Below are positions 33,343-41,921 of a stretch of DNA of 64,000 bases, piece after piece. The stretch comes from Aldehydirespirator sp963662645 (GTDB lineage Bacteria; Actinomycetota; Acidimicrobiia; Acidimicrobiales; Aldehydirespiratoraceae). The position numbers and the translations under genes were made by a program. Every line of letters starts with the position of its first letter. The first letter of the stretch is position 1. Where the stretch lies: the NCBI GenBank assembly GCA_963662645.2, contig CAXXKN010000004.1:47903-111902 (forward strand), in the 5' to 3' direction. A model generated the notes under the pieces. That model worked only from the letters and a program-made list of their open reading frames with translations. It had not been told where the DNA came from and did not search any database.

Positions 33343-34152
33343 ATGTGCACGACCGGAGTTCTGAGGATCGGTGACGGCGACTACCTGCTGTTCAAGAACA
33401 AGGACTTTGGGCGGACCCACTTCGATGATCGGCTCGTTATGGAGCCGGGCGTGTTCGGGGTGCAGGGCGTGACCACCTGGGCCGGCACCGACCCGGACCT
33501 TGACCAGTTCTCGGGATTCTCCATCGGCGCCAACGAGCACGGGCTGCTGTGCTGCGACTCCAACGTGCGCACCCTTGACGACCATGCCAACTACGACGAG
33601 CTGACGGAGATCGCCCTGCGCGAGGGGCGGGACGTCGACTCGGCCGTTGCCGCCGTGCAGGAAGCCGTGGAGTCGCAGCCCTACCTGTGGGCCAACCTGA
33701 TCATGATCGACGCGACCGCGGCTGCAGCAGTGGAAGTGCGGGGCGACCACGTCGAGGTCACCGCGCTCACCAAGCCCACCGCTCGCTCCAACCACCATGT
33801 CGTGCTCAAGCCCCACACCCACGACGACGACACCGTCACCACCCAGAAGCGGCTGTCCTCAGCCCAAAGCAGGCTGGACGAGGCCGGCGGGATCGACGAC
33901 GTTCTTGCCCTGCAGCGATCCCACGACGACGGCGACACCGGCATCTGCAACCACGAGGGTTACCGCACGGTGTACTCGTATGTGCTTCGGCGCAAGGGGA
34001 ACACCACCGCCTTGCACGTGGCCCAGGGCCAGCCTTGCACCGAGCCCGGGCTCGTCGAATTGACCGTGCCTCTCGGGGCACACTGGTCAGCGGCAGCAGC
34101 GAGAGACTTCCGGAACTCGTACCCGTCGGCTCAGGCCCTCGACGACCTCTGA
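33343..34152 (+). CDS. Ntn-hydrolase of the C45/acyltransferase-like group
   Basis: The 269-residue protein has cysteine at position 2 (MCTTGVLRIGDGDY), which would become the N-terminal nucleophile after removal of Met. LLFKNKDF near residue 16, GANEHGLLCCDSNV near 67 and ANLIMIDATAAAAVEVRG near 118 follow the pattern of 6-aminopenicillanate acyltransferase/C45 and bile-acid-hydrolase-like Ntn enzymes, with the usual Asn or Arg near the end of the core. GAGAGGA precedes the ATG. Such enzymes hydrolyse amide bonds of small acylated compounds. It lies just upstream of a peptide importer, so it may process an imported acyl-amide. The substrate is unknown. Confidence 0.75.
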   Translation: MCTTGVLRIGDGDYLLFKNKDFGRTHFDDRLVMEPGVFGVQGVTTWAGTDPDLDQFSGFSIGANEHGLLCCDSNVRTLDDHANYDELTEIALREGRDVDSAVAAVQEAVESQPYLWANLIMIDATAAAAVEVRGDHVEVTALTKPTARSNHHVVLKPHTHDDDTVTTQKRLSSAQSRLDEAGGIDDVLALQRSHDDGDTGICNHEGYRTVYSYVLRRKGNTTALHVAQGQPCTEPGLVELTVPLGAHWSAAAARDFRNSYPSAQALDDL

Positions 34153-34278
34153 GAGCGAAGTCGACACGCCTCCGCCGCGACTAGCCGCTGCCCAACGATT
34201 TGGTATACGGTTTCTGCTCCGGCCGTAGCCACGCCGCGTCGGCCGCGAATTCACAACTCTGGAAGAAGGGGGCGTCCC

Positions 34279-36081
34279 ATGGGGACTTCGTGGATAAGTG
34301 ACGAGTACGGGCCGGAGGTGGCCGAACTCGCCGACCAGTACCAAGCCAAGGCAATCGACCGCCGGGCGTTCATGAAGCGCCTGGGTCTGACGGGCGTGGG
34401 AGTCGCGGCCGCGGCCAGCATCCTGGCCGCCTGCGGCGATGACGAGGAGGCCGCGCCCACCACCACCGCGGCCCCGGCCGAGCCGGTAGACACCGACGAG
34501 GCGCCCGCCACCACCGCGGCCCCCGAGGAGCCGGCCGCCACCGGCCCCACCCAAGGCGGCACGCTGCGGGAGGGCTACAACCGGGACGTCTCCAAGCACG
34601 ACCCGCTCACCACCAACTGGTACGACCCGGCCTTCTTCGCCATCTACGAGGCCATCCTGTCCAATGACCCGTCGGGTGCCACTGTGCCCCAGTTCGCCTC
34701 GGGCTTCTCGGTGTCCGACGACGGCCTCACCTATACCTTCGACATCCCCGAGGGCAAGATCTCGCACTCCGGCGGGACGATCGACGCCGAGGCGGTGGCC
34801 GAGTTCTACCGCTCGGTGCAGGCCTTCAGCTTCATCGCCGGGCTGGCCGCGCCGGTCGACACCTACGAGGCCGACGGCAACACCGTCGTCATGAAGATGA
34901 AGAACGCCTGGGTGGGCGCCCTCGGCCCCCACAAGACCGGGTACTGGCGAATCCTCAACATCAACACCTGGAAGGACAGCTCCACCAACGCCGACGGCAC
35001 GCTGAACCCCGAGTCCACCTACGGGACCGAGTTCGCCGATGGCACCGGTCCGTTCACCCACGAGGAGTGGGTGCCGGGCAGCCACGTGCTGGTGAACCGC
35101 TGGCCCGACTACCCCGGTTCGAACACCCCGTTCTTCGAGAACAAGGGGCCGGCCTACCTCGACGCCATCCGCTGGACGGTCATAACCGAAGAGGGCCAGC
35201 GGGCCACACAGCTCGAGAACGGCGACATCGACACGCTGATCAACCCGGCCCACATCGACATCTCCAGGCTGGAGAACAACTCCGACCTGACGGTGATCCG
35301 CCATCCCGAGTGGTCGGGCTTCCACCTGACCATGAACCGCGACTACCCCGAACTGTTCGGCGACGTGCTCACCCGCCAGGCCCTGTCTCACTCGCTGGAC
35401 CGCGAGGGCATGGTCAACGCCATCCTGGCCGGCAACGGAGCAGCCACCTACGGGCCGTTCCCCACCACCGACCGCAACTACGACCCGGCGGTGGAGCAGT
35501 TCAACCAGTTCGACGTGGACCTGGCCAACTCGAAGCTCGACGAGGCCGGTTGGGTGATGGGCGACGACGGCGTGCGGGTGCGAGACGGCGCACGCTTCGA
35601 GTTCCGCTACCTGGTCGAGGACGAGTCGGTGCAGAAGAACGTGGCCGCCGCGGTGTCGGCCCAGTTCGCCAAGATCGGCGTGCGGGCCAACCTCAACGTC
35701 GTCGACCGTGGACTGGCCTTCACCGAGACGAGCCAGCCCGGCCGCGGCTCGGTGGAGATGTCGCTGTTCTTCTGGCTGTGGCCCATCCCCATCGATGTGC
35801 TCACCCTGTTCGGCGGGTCGCAGTTCATCCCGGTGCCGAACTTCTCGCACGCGGTCGAGCCCCGTATCGACGACGCCATCGCCGCGTGGCAGGTGTCGAG
35901 CACCGAGGATGAGGCGCAAGCGGCGGCGTCGGAGTTCCAGCTGGCCTGGGCCGAGCAGCTGCCCTTCCTGCCGATCATGAACCAGAACGCCACCTTCGTG
36001 CACCACAACAAGGTGCACGGCTGGCAGCCGTTCGTGTGGAACCTCTACCCGTACTACAACGACACGTGGATCGAGGGCTAG
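34279..36081 (+). CDS. Oligopeptide/dipeptide ABC transporter, substrate-binding lipoprotein
   Basis: The 600-residue protein has a twin-arginine signal with lipobox (DRRAFMKRLGLTGVG, then ILAACGDDEE, cysteine at 53), a Thr/Ala/Glu/Pro linker to about residue 90, and a family 5 solute-binding domain. Typical segments are YEAILSNDPSGATVPQFA near 125, VSDDGLTYTFDIPEGK near 148, FHLTMNRDYPELFGDVLTRQ near 350 and the late FVWNLYPYYND. It would be exported by Tat and lipid-anchored. The gene leads the permease genes. Ligand could be peptide, nickel or another amine; the nearby hydrolases and aminotransferase favour an amino compound. Confidence 0.87.
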   Translation: MGTSWISDEYGPEVAELADQYQAKAIDRRAFMKRLGLTGVGVAAAASILAACGDDEEAAPTTTAAPAEPVDTDEAPATTAAPEEPAATGPTQGGTLREGYNRDVSKHDPLTTNWYDPAFFAIYEAILSNDPSGATVPQFASGFSVSDDGLTYTFDIPEGKISHSGGTIDAEAVAEFYRSVQAFSFIAGLAAPVDTYEADGNTVVMKMKNAWVGALGPHKTGYWRILNINTWKDSSTNADGTLNPESTYGTEFADGTGPFTHEEWVPGSHVLVNRWPDYPGSNTPFFENKGPAYLDAIRWTVITEEGQRATQLENGDIDTLINPAHIDISRLENNSDLTVIRHPEWSGFHLTMNRDYPELFGDVLTRQALSHSLDREGMVNAILAGNGAATYGPFPTTDRNYDPAVEQFNQFDVDLANSKLDEAGWVMGDDGVRVRDGARFEFRYLVEDESVQKNVAAAVSAQFAKIGVRANLNVVDRGLAFTETSQPGRGSVEMSLFFWLWPIPIDVLTLFGGSQFIPVPNFSHAVEPRIDDAIAAWQVSSTEDEAQAAASEFQLAWAEQLPFLPIMNQNATFVHHNKVHGWQPFVWNLYPYYNDTWIEG

Positions 36082-36124
36082 AGGCTCAGAGGCGCAGAGC
36101 CTGCAAGAGAACCGCGGCGGCGCC

Positions 36125-37084
36125 GTGACCGCCGCCATAGAGGGCGCCGAATCGGCAGTCGCGGCGCGACAGCGCGACTGGGAGAGCCAGCTCATGGAGC
36201 TGGAGGAGGCCCAGCATGTGACCGGGTTGCGCCGCAGCCTGCGGCGCATGCGCCACAACCGGCTGCTGCTGCTCGGGTCGGCCCTCGGCGTGGTCGTGCT
36301 GGCCGCAGGGATCCTGGGGCCGTGGCTGACCGGCGGCGACTACGTCTCCCAGGACTACTCGGCCATCCACCTGAAGCCGCTCAGCGACGGCCACATCTTC
36401 GGCACGGACGCCCTCGGTCGGGACATGGCCGTGAGGGTCTTCGTGGGCATCCGGGTGAGCCTCACGGTGGCCGCGGGGGTGACCGTCCTGGCGCTGATAG
36501 CCGGCATCGTGCTGGGCATGCTGGCCGGCTATCTACGCGGCTGGACCGACCGGACCATCGGGGGGACCGTCGACTTCATCTGGGGCTTCCCGCTGATCCT
36601 GCTGGCCGTGCTGTTCGTCGGTGGGATGGGCGGCGGTCTGTTCCCGGTGATCCTGGCCGTGGGCCTGGTCAACACCGCGGCCATCGCCCGCGTCGTGCGG
36701 GGCGAGGTGCTGACGCTGTCGCAGCGAGAGTTCGTGGAGGCGGCCCGGGCCGGCGGCTACTCGTCCATGCGCATCATGTGGCGCCACATCTTCCCCAACA
36801 TCCTGGCCCCCGCCTTCGTGCTGGCCTCGTACTACGTGGCGGTAGCCGTGATCGCCGAGGCCGCGCTGTCGTTCATCGGCCTGGGAGCCCAGCCTCCCAC
36901 CCCGAGCCTCGGGCAGTTGGTGGCCGACGGGCGCAACTTCCTGCGGCTCAACCACTGGGAGTCGACCATCCCCGGCATCGCCATCGTGCTGGTGGTGCTG
37001 TCGGTGAGCCTGATCGGCGACGGACTGCGCGACGTGTTCGACCCCCGCCTGCGCCACGAGGCCAAGTCGGTGGACGAGCAATGA
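36125..37084 (+). CDS. Peptide ABC transporter permease (DppC type)
   Basis: The 319-residue protein has an N-terminal cytoplasmic extension, a first membrane segment (LLLLGSALGVVVLAAGILGP near residue 45), the DppC-type phrase FGTDALGRDMAVRV near 92, and five further membrane segments with the EAA loop EAARAGGYSSMRIMWRHIFP near 205. GTG 36125 gives a long extension; ATG 36194 is an alternative with a nearby GGAG. DppC precedes DppB here, the reverse of the common order. Confidence 0.86.
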   Translation: MTAAIEGAESAVAARQRDWESQLMELEEAQHVTGLRRSLRRMRHNRLLLLGSALGVVVLAAGILGPWLTGGDYVSQDYSAIHLKPLSDGHIFGTDALGRDMAVRVFVGIRVSLTVAAGVTVLALIAGIVLGMLAGYLRGWTDRTIGGTVDFIWGFPLILLAVLFVGGMGGGLFPVILAVGLVNTAAIARVVRGEVLTLSQREFVEAARAGGYSSMRIMWRHIFPNILAPAFVLASYYVAVAVIAEAALSFIGLGAQPPTPSLGQLVADGRNFLRLNHWESTIPGIAIVLVVLSVSLIGDGLRDVFDPRLRHEAKSVDEQ

Positions 37085-37103
37085 GCACTCGGGGCACCTC
37101 GCC

Positions 37104-38021
37104 ATGAAGCGCATCGCAGCCCGCTCCATCTACACGCTCATCGTGTTGCTGCTGTCGTCGATCGCGGTGTTCTACGCCATCCGGCTCTCGGGCGGCGACG
37201 CGGTGTCGGCCCGGCTGCCGGCGTCGGCCTCCTACGAGGAGCGCGAGGAGTTCCGGGAGCTGCTGGGCCTCAACGACCCGGTCCACGAGCAGTACTTCCG
37301 CTACATGGGCCGCCTGCTCACCTTCGACCTGGGCAAGTCGCTCACCAACAACGCCGACATCTTCGACATGCTCACCGAGCACGGCAAGAACAGCCTGATA
37401 CTGGGGGCGGCGGCCTTCGGGCTGGTGTTCGCCATCGGGGTCCCGTTGGGCATCCTGGCCGCAGTCAGACGCAATAGTTGGGCCGACGGCTCGGTGATGA
37501 CCTTCTCGGTGGCCGGCATGGCCGTGCCCAACTTCTGGCTGGCCCTTCTGTCGGTGTGGTTGTTCGCGTCCACGCTAGGATGGCTGCCGTCAGCCGGTTG
37601 CTGCAGCTTCAAGCAGCTCATCCTGCCCGCGGTGGTGCTGGCCATGGAAGGGATCGCCCTAACGGTGAGGATGACCCGCTCGGCCATGCTGGAGAACCTC
37701 GGCCAAGACTTCGTGAGGACGCTGCGAGCGGGCGGGCTGTCGGAGGCGAGCATCGTCGGCAAGCACGTCCTGCGCAACGCCATGGTGCCCATCATCTCGC
37801 TGGCCGGCCTGCGGATCGGCCAGATTGTCGGCTACGCGCTGGTGGTGGAGACGATCTTCGGCTGGCCGGGCCTGGGCCAGGTGCTGGTCAACGCGGTGCT
37901 GAGGCGCGACTACCCGGTGGCCCAGTTCTTCTCGCTGGTGCTCATCACCATCGTGGTGCTGAGCAACTGGCTGGCCGACGTCGGCTACACCGTGGCCAAC
38001 CCCAGGCTGCGCAGGACATGA
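37104..38021 (+). CDS. Peptide ABC transporter permease (DppB type)
   Basis: The 305-residue membrane protein begins with the single N-terminal helix typical of DppB/OppB (YTLIVLLLSSIAVFYAIRL), followed by GKSLTNNADIF near residue 75 and the core segments. The EAA loop LRAGGLSEASIVGKHVLRNA lies near 205. The stop overlaps the ATP-binding protein start as ATGA, which suggests translational coupling. A Cys-Cys pair (SAGCCSFKQ) in the periplasmic loop near 165 also occurs in some family members. Confidence 0.86.
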   Translation: MKRIAARSIYTLIVLLLSSIAVFYAIRLSGGDAVSARLPASASYEEREEFRELLGLNDPVHEQYFRYMGRLLTFDLGKSLTNNADIFDMLTEHGKNSLILGAAAFGLVFAIGVPLGILAAVRRNSWADGSVMTFSVAGMAVPNFWLALLSVWLFASTLGWLPSAGCCSFKQLILPAVVLAMEGIALTVRMTRSAMLENLGQDFVRTLRAGGLSEASIVGKHVLRNAMVPIISLAGLRIGQIVGYALVVETIFGWPGLGQVLVNAVLRRDYPVAQFFSLVLITIVVLSNWLADVGYTVANPRLRRT

Positions 38022-39028
38022 GCGCCGACCGCGCCGAGGCCTCGACCAATGGCGCCGGCCGCCAGCCGGTGCTCTCGGTCCGCAAACTCCACACTGCGGT
38101 GGCCACCCCGGAGGGCTCCTTCGACGTGGTCCGCGATGTGTCCTTCGATATCGGGCCCAACGAGGTGCTGTGCCTGGTCGGTGAGAGCGGATGCGGCAAG
38201 ACCATCACCGCGCTGTCGATCATGCGGCTGCTGCCCACGCCGCCGGTGCGGATCACTGCGGGTGAGATCGTCTTCGACGGTACCGACCTCACCCAGCTGC
38301 CCGAGCGCGGTGTGCGCGACGTCCGCTCGGAGCGCATTTCGATGATCTTCCAGGATCCGCTCACGTCGCTCGACCCGGTGTTCACGGTGGGCCAGGTGAT
38401 GACCGAGGTGATCCGCACCCACCGCGACGCCACCAAAGCCGAGGCCCGCGACATGAGCGTCGACATCCTGCGAGCGGTCGGCCTGCCCGCGCCCGAGGAG
38501 CGCTTCGACTCGTACCCGCACCAGTTGTCGGGCGGGATGCGCCAGCGGGTGATGATCGCCACCGCGCTGGTGCTGGATCCCGAGATCCTCATCGCCGACG
38601 AGCCCACCACCGCACTCGACGTGACCGTGCAGGCCCAGATCCTGGAGCGGCTCCGCCAGGAGCAGCAGGACCGCAGCATGTCGATGCTGCTGATCACCCA
38701 CGACCTGGCTGTGGTGGCGTCGATCGCTGACCGCGTGGCGGTGATGTACGCGGGAGAGATCGTCGAGGAGGCCCCGGTAGACGAGCTGTTCTCCAACCCG
38801 CGCCACCCCTACACCCAGGGCTTGCTGCGGGCTCTGCCCCACGCCAGCCGCAAGCGCCGGGAGCTGGTTCCGATCCCGGGGCTGGTGCCGCCAATGCAGA
38901 TGATGCCGCCCGGATGCCGCTTCGCCCCCCGCTGCCCCCACGCGCTGGAGCAATGCTGGAGCGACCATCCGCCTCACGAGGTGGAGGCTGGAGTGGGGTT
39001 CCGCTGCTTCAACCCCCAGCCCTTCTGA
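38018..39028 (+). CDS. Peptide ABC transporter ATP-binding protein (DppD/OppD type)
   Basis: The 336-residue ATPase has Walker A GESGCGKT near residue 50, the Q-loop FQDPLTSLDP near 110, the signature LSGGMRQR near 168, Walker B ILIADEPTTALD near 188, and the switch histidine in LLITHDLAVV near 222. The C-terminal oligopeptide-transporter extension has CRFAPRCPHALEQC, an iron-sulfur-type Cys pattern seen in this subgroup. ATG 38018 overlaps the DppB stop; the longer open frame upstream is a shadow. Its partner ATPase (41922-43001) is on the opposite strand about 3 kb away. Confidence 0.88.
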   Translation: MSADRAEASTNGAGRQPVLSVRKLHTAVATPEGSFDVVRDVSFDIGPNEVLCLVGESGCGKTITALSIMRLLPTPPVRITAGEIVFDGTDLTQLPERGVRDVRSERISMIFQDPLTSLDPVFTVGQVMTEVIRTHRDATKAEARDMSVDILRAVGLPAPEERFDSYPHQLSGGMRQRVMIATALVLDPEILIADEPTTALDVTVQAQILERLRQEQQDRSMSMLLITHDLAVVASIADRVAVMYAGEIVEEAPVDELFSNPRHPYTQGLLRALPHASRKRRELVPIPGLVPPMQMMPPGCRFAPRCPHALEQCWSDHPPHEVEAGVGFRCFNPQPF

Positions 39029-39037
39029 CGGCTCGCT

Positions 39038-39799
39038 ATGGCGTCATCGGAATCAACATCGACCGACGCCGGCGCCCAGGGCGCGGTGGACGACCGTGCG
39101 GTGCGAGCGGCGGCCTCCAGCCCCTACCCGATCGAGATCGCCCTAGCCGATGGGACCGTGCTTCGGGGCATCGAGCATCCTGCCGACGGACCGCCCCTGC
39201 TGTTCGTGCACGATGTCGGCGAAGACCTGGACGCCTGGGGATCGGTGGCGCCCTCAGTGAGGTCGGCGGGATTCAGGGTGATCTGCCTGGAACTTCGAGG
39301 CCACGGCCTGTCCGACGGCGAACCCGATCCGTCGGCCACCGTCGATGACCTGACCGGCGCTCTGGCTGAGGTAAGCGGCGCCTTCGGGCCCTGCGGACTG
39401 GTCACCCACGGAACGGCGGCCAGGGCGGCCTTCGAGCTGGGCAGCGAGCACGGCGCACCGGTTCATGCCGTGATCAGCCCCGCGCCCGGACCGGGCGGCG
39501 CTGACGACGGCGGCGACGGCATCGGGTCGGTCCCCTCCATGCGGGTGCTGTTCACCGGCGCCCATGACGAGCCCGTCCATGAGCATGTGCGGACGAGCCA
39601 TTCGAGGATGCGGGGCCAGAACATGTGGGTCTCCACGGGCACCGCGCTGCGGGGCCCGACACTGCTTCAGGAGCACCCCCACCTGGTGGAGCAGCTGGTG
39701 ATGTTCATGCGTCGGCACCTCACCGCCCACCACCTCGCCTGGATCGCCGAGCATGGCTCCGACCGGCAAGACTCCGAAGAACAAGACTCAGACGAGTAG
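39038..39799 (+). CDS. Alpha/beta hydrolase-like protein lacking the nucleophile serine
   Basis: The 253-residue protein has a recognisable fold: LLFVHDVGEDLDAW near residue 53 is the oxyanion strand-loop (usually HG), and FRVICLELRGHGLSDG near 75 is a hallmark of the family. At the nucleophile elbow it reads LVTHGTAARAA near 120, where active relatives have a Gly-His-Ser-x-Gly pattern; the serine position is Gly. This suggests a non-catalytic or altered protein. It starts nine bases after the ATPase gene and precedes an amidohydrolase gene, so it belongs to the importer operon. The role is unknown. Confidence 0.65.
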   Translation: MASSESTSTDAGAQGAVDDRAVRAAASSPYPIEIALADGTVLRGIEHPADGPPLLFVHDVGEDLDAWGSVAPSVRSAGFRVICLELRGHGLSDGEPDPSATVDDLTGALAEVSGAFGPCGLVTHGTAARAAFELGSEHGAPVHAVISPAPGPGGADDGGDGIGSVPSMRVLFTGAHDEPVHEHVRTSHSRMRGQNMWVSTGTALRGPTLLQEHPHLVEQLVMFMRRHLTAHHLAWIAEHGSDRQDSEEQDSDE

Positions 39800-39824
39800 C
39801 GGACGAACAGAAAGGCAAGAAGCC

Positions 39825-40691
39825 ATGGACGTAGTGGACGGCCACCTTCATCTCTTCAAGGCCCTCAGCGACGATTATCCGCGGGCCATCTTCGACATCA
39901 TGGCACCGCCCGAGCGGGAGGAGACCGCGGCGCGCCTGCTGGAGGCGATGGAAGCCGCCGGGGTGGACCGGGCCATCATCTGCGCCCTGTCCCCGCACGA
40001 CCGCTTCCTGGCCGAGGTGCTGGACCAGTACCCGGGCAAGTTCGCGGGCGTCGCGGTGCACGACTTCGAGGACCCCGACCCGCTGGCAACCCTGCAACGC
40101 AGGATCGGCGCCGGAATCGAGGGCGTCAGGTTCTACGGGCTGGAAGGCGAGCCCGGAACCGAACCCGAGTCGCTGGCGGTGTTCCCAACCTTGGCCGCCA
40201 TGCGCGACGCGGGCATGAAGGCATGGTTCTACGGACCGGCCGACCAGGTGGCCCTGCTCGACGGCTGCCTGGATCTCCTGCCCGGCCTGAGGGTGGTGAT
40301 GAATCATCTGGGGTTCCTGCCCAACATGCACATGGAACTGCGGGTGGACGACCACAGGCGGCCCCAGTTCGACATGCCGCTGCCCCCTCCCGGCCTGGAG
40401 GTAGTGGAGGCCCTGGCGGCCAAGCACTCCAGCGTGCACGTCCACTTCTCGGGTCACTACGCCTTCAGCGGCGCACCCTATCCCTACCGGGACCTCCAGG
40501 AGACCACCGACCGGATCTACGCCGCCTTCGGCGCGGAGCGCATGCTGATGGCCTCAGACTGGCCCTGGATCCGGGAGAATCCCGGCTACCCCGAGACCCT
40601 CGGCGTGATCGACCAACTCCTCGGCAACATCAGCACGGATGAGCGTGACATGATCCGAGGCGGAACCGCCATGTCCCTGTTCAACTTCTGA
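39825..40691 (+). CDS. Amidohydrolase 2 family protein (TIM-barrel hydrolase/decarboxylase)
   Basis: The 288-residue protein begins MDVVDGHLHLFKAL, with the HxH metal motif at residues 7-9, and ends with MLMASDWPWIREN near 243, giving the conserved catalytic aspartate. VVMNHLGFLPN near 156 supplies another ligand. Such proteins are hydrolases or decarboxylases of small aromatic or lactone compounds. ATG 39825 is taken because the fold begins there; AAAGG lies upstream. It is the last gene of the plus-strand part of the peptide importer operon. Its closest counterpart in this window is the L-fuconolactonase, but sequence in the active-site loops differs. Confidence 0.75.
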   Translation: MDVVDGHLHLFKALSDDYPRAIFDIMAPPEREETAARLLEAMEAAGVDRAIICALSPHDRFLAEVLDQYPGKFAGVAVHDFEDPDPLATLQRRIGAGIEGVRFYGLEGEPGTEPESLAVFPTLAAMRDAGMKAWFYGPADQVALLDGCLDLLPGLRVVMNHLGFLPNMHMELRVDDHRRPQFDMPLPPPGLEVVEALAAKHSSVHVHFSGHYAFSGAPYPYRDLQETTDRIYAAFGAERMLMASDWPWIRENPGYPETLGVIDQLLGNISTDERDMIRGGTAMSLFNF

Positions 40692-40708
40692 GCGGGGGGC
40701 CGAGCGCA

Positions 40709-40760
40709 GCGAGGCCGTGGCCCGAGCGGCCCGCGAGCGAAGCGAACGGGAGCGGGAAAC
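40709..40760 (+). repeat. Dispersed 52-base repeat, copy 2
   Basis: This intergenic copy matches 14658-14709 (minus) at about 48 of 52 bases, from GCGAGGCCGTGGCCCGAGCG to GAGCGGGAAAC. The preceding GGCCGAGCGCA at 40699-40709 is similar to the arms of the repeat at 59655-59753. It lies between the convergent amidohydrolase and aminotransferase genes. Confidence 0.75.
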
Positions 40761-40767
40761 CGCGGCC

Positions 40768-41919
40768 CTAGCTTCCCCACTCCTCAATGGCGTCGGCCAG
40801 ACGCTGCACGCCTTCCATCAGGAGATCCGGGGCGGTGGCCAGCGAGATGCGCACGAAGCGGCCCGAGTCGGGGCCGAAGGTGTCGCCGGGCACGACCGCG
40901 ACCCGCTTCTCGGTCAGCAGGCGCAGCACGAAGTCCTTGCCGGAGCTGCCGCTGCCGCTCACGTCGATCATCAGGTAGAAGGCGCCGCGGGGCCTTACAT
41001 GGGGGATGCCGCGGCCGGTCAGGAACTCGGTGACCAGGTCGCGCCGCTGCCGGTAGGCGTTGCACATCTCGGCCACACATTCCTGGGGACCGGTGACCGC
41101 CGCGAGGGCGCCGATCTGCGCGGGGGCGTTGACGCATGACGTGATCGGCTCCTGGGCCCGCACGATCAGGGGCGACACCCCCGGCGGTACCACCAAGTAG
41201 CCCACCCGCCAGCCGGTCATGGCGTAGGTCTTCGAGAAGCTGAAGAAGGTGATCACCCGGCCGTCGGTGTCCAGCGGCGCGGCCGGCGTGTACGGCCCGT
41301 CAAAGGAGATCTCGTCGTAGACCTCGTCGGAGAAGACGATCAGGTCGTGCTGTCGGGCCAGTTCCACCAGGTCGGCCAGGGCGGCGGCATCGGTGACCGC
41401 GCCGGTCGGGTTGCCCGGGGAGTTGAGCATGATGGCCTGGGTGCGCTCGGTGATGAGCGGCTCAACATCGGCGGCCTGCGGGACCAGACCGGCCTCGGGG
41501 CGCACCGGGAAGTGGACCGGGGTGATCTTCAGCAACTGCATCATCTGGGCGTAGTTGGGCCAGCTCGGATCGCCGAGCAGCATCTCCGAGCCCGGATCGA
41601 CCAAGGCCACCATGGTGCTGTAGAGCCCGGCCACCGCGCCCGAGGTCACCACCACCTGATCAGCGTCGGCGTCGATGCCGTTGCGGTCTCGGACCTTGGC
41701 CGCCAGAGCCTCCCGCAGAGGGGGGATGCCTGCGTTGGGCGTGTACTTGGTGAAGCCGTCGGCAGCCGCCTGGGCCGCGGCCTCGCACACGTGGCTCGGC
41801 GTGGCGAAGTTGGGCTCGCCCGTCTCCAGCCGGATGGCGCCGTCGATCGAGTTGGCCAGCTCCATGACCTCGCGTATGCCCGACCGCGGCATGGCCGCCA
41901 TCGGCTGCGACGGCCGCAT
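40768..41919 (-). CDS. Class I/II PLP-dependent aminotransferase (second paralog)
   Basis: The 383-residue protein has the PLP lysine in FSFSKTYAMTGWRVGYL near residue 230, NSPGNPTGAVT near 165 and VFSDEVYDEI near 195. It shares the overall sequence pattern with the aminotransferase at 9097-10263, including RLETGEPNFATPSHV at the start. ATG 41919 lies two bases after the stop of the OppF-type ATPase gene, so the two are co-transcribed on the minus strand; the frame upstream is a shadow of the ATPase gene. It probably deaminates an imported amino acid or amine. Confidence 0.85.
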   Translation of the reverse strand: MRPSQPMAAMPRSGIREVMELANSIDGAIRLETGEPNFATPSHVCEAAAQAAADGFTKYTPNAGIPPLREALAAKVRDRNGIDADADQVVVTSGAVAGLYSTMVALVDPGSEMLLGDPSWPNYAQMMQLLKITPVHFPVRPEAGLVPQAADVEPLITERTQAIMLNSPGNPTGAVTDAAALADLVELARQHDLIVFSDEVYDEISFDGPYTPAAPLDTDGRVITFFSFSKTYAMTGWRVGYLVVPPGVSPLIVRAQEPITSCVNAPAQIGALAAVTGPQECVAEMCNAYRQRRDLVTEFLTGRGIPHVRPRGAFYLMIDVSGSGSSGKDFVLRLLTEKRVAVVPGDTFGPDSGRFVRISLATAPDLLMEGVQRLADAIEEWGS

Positions 41920-41921
41920 GG

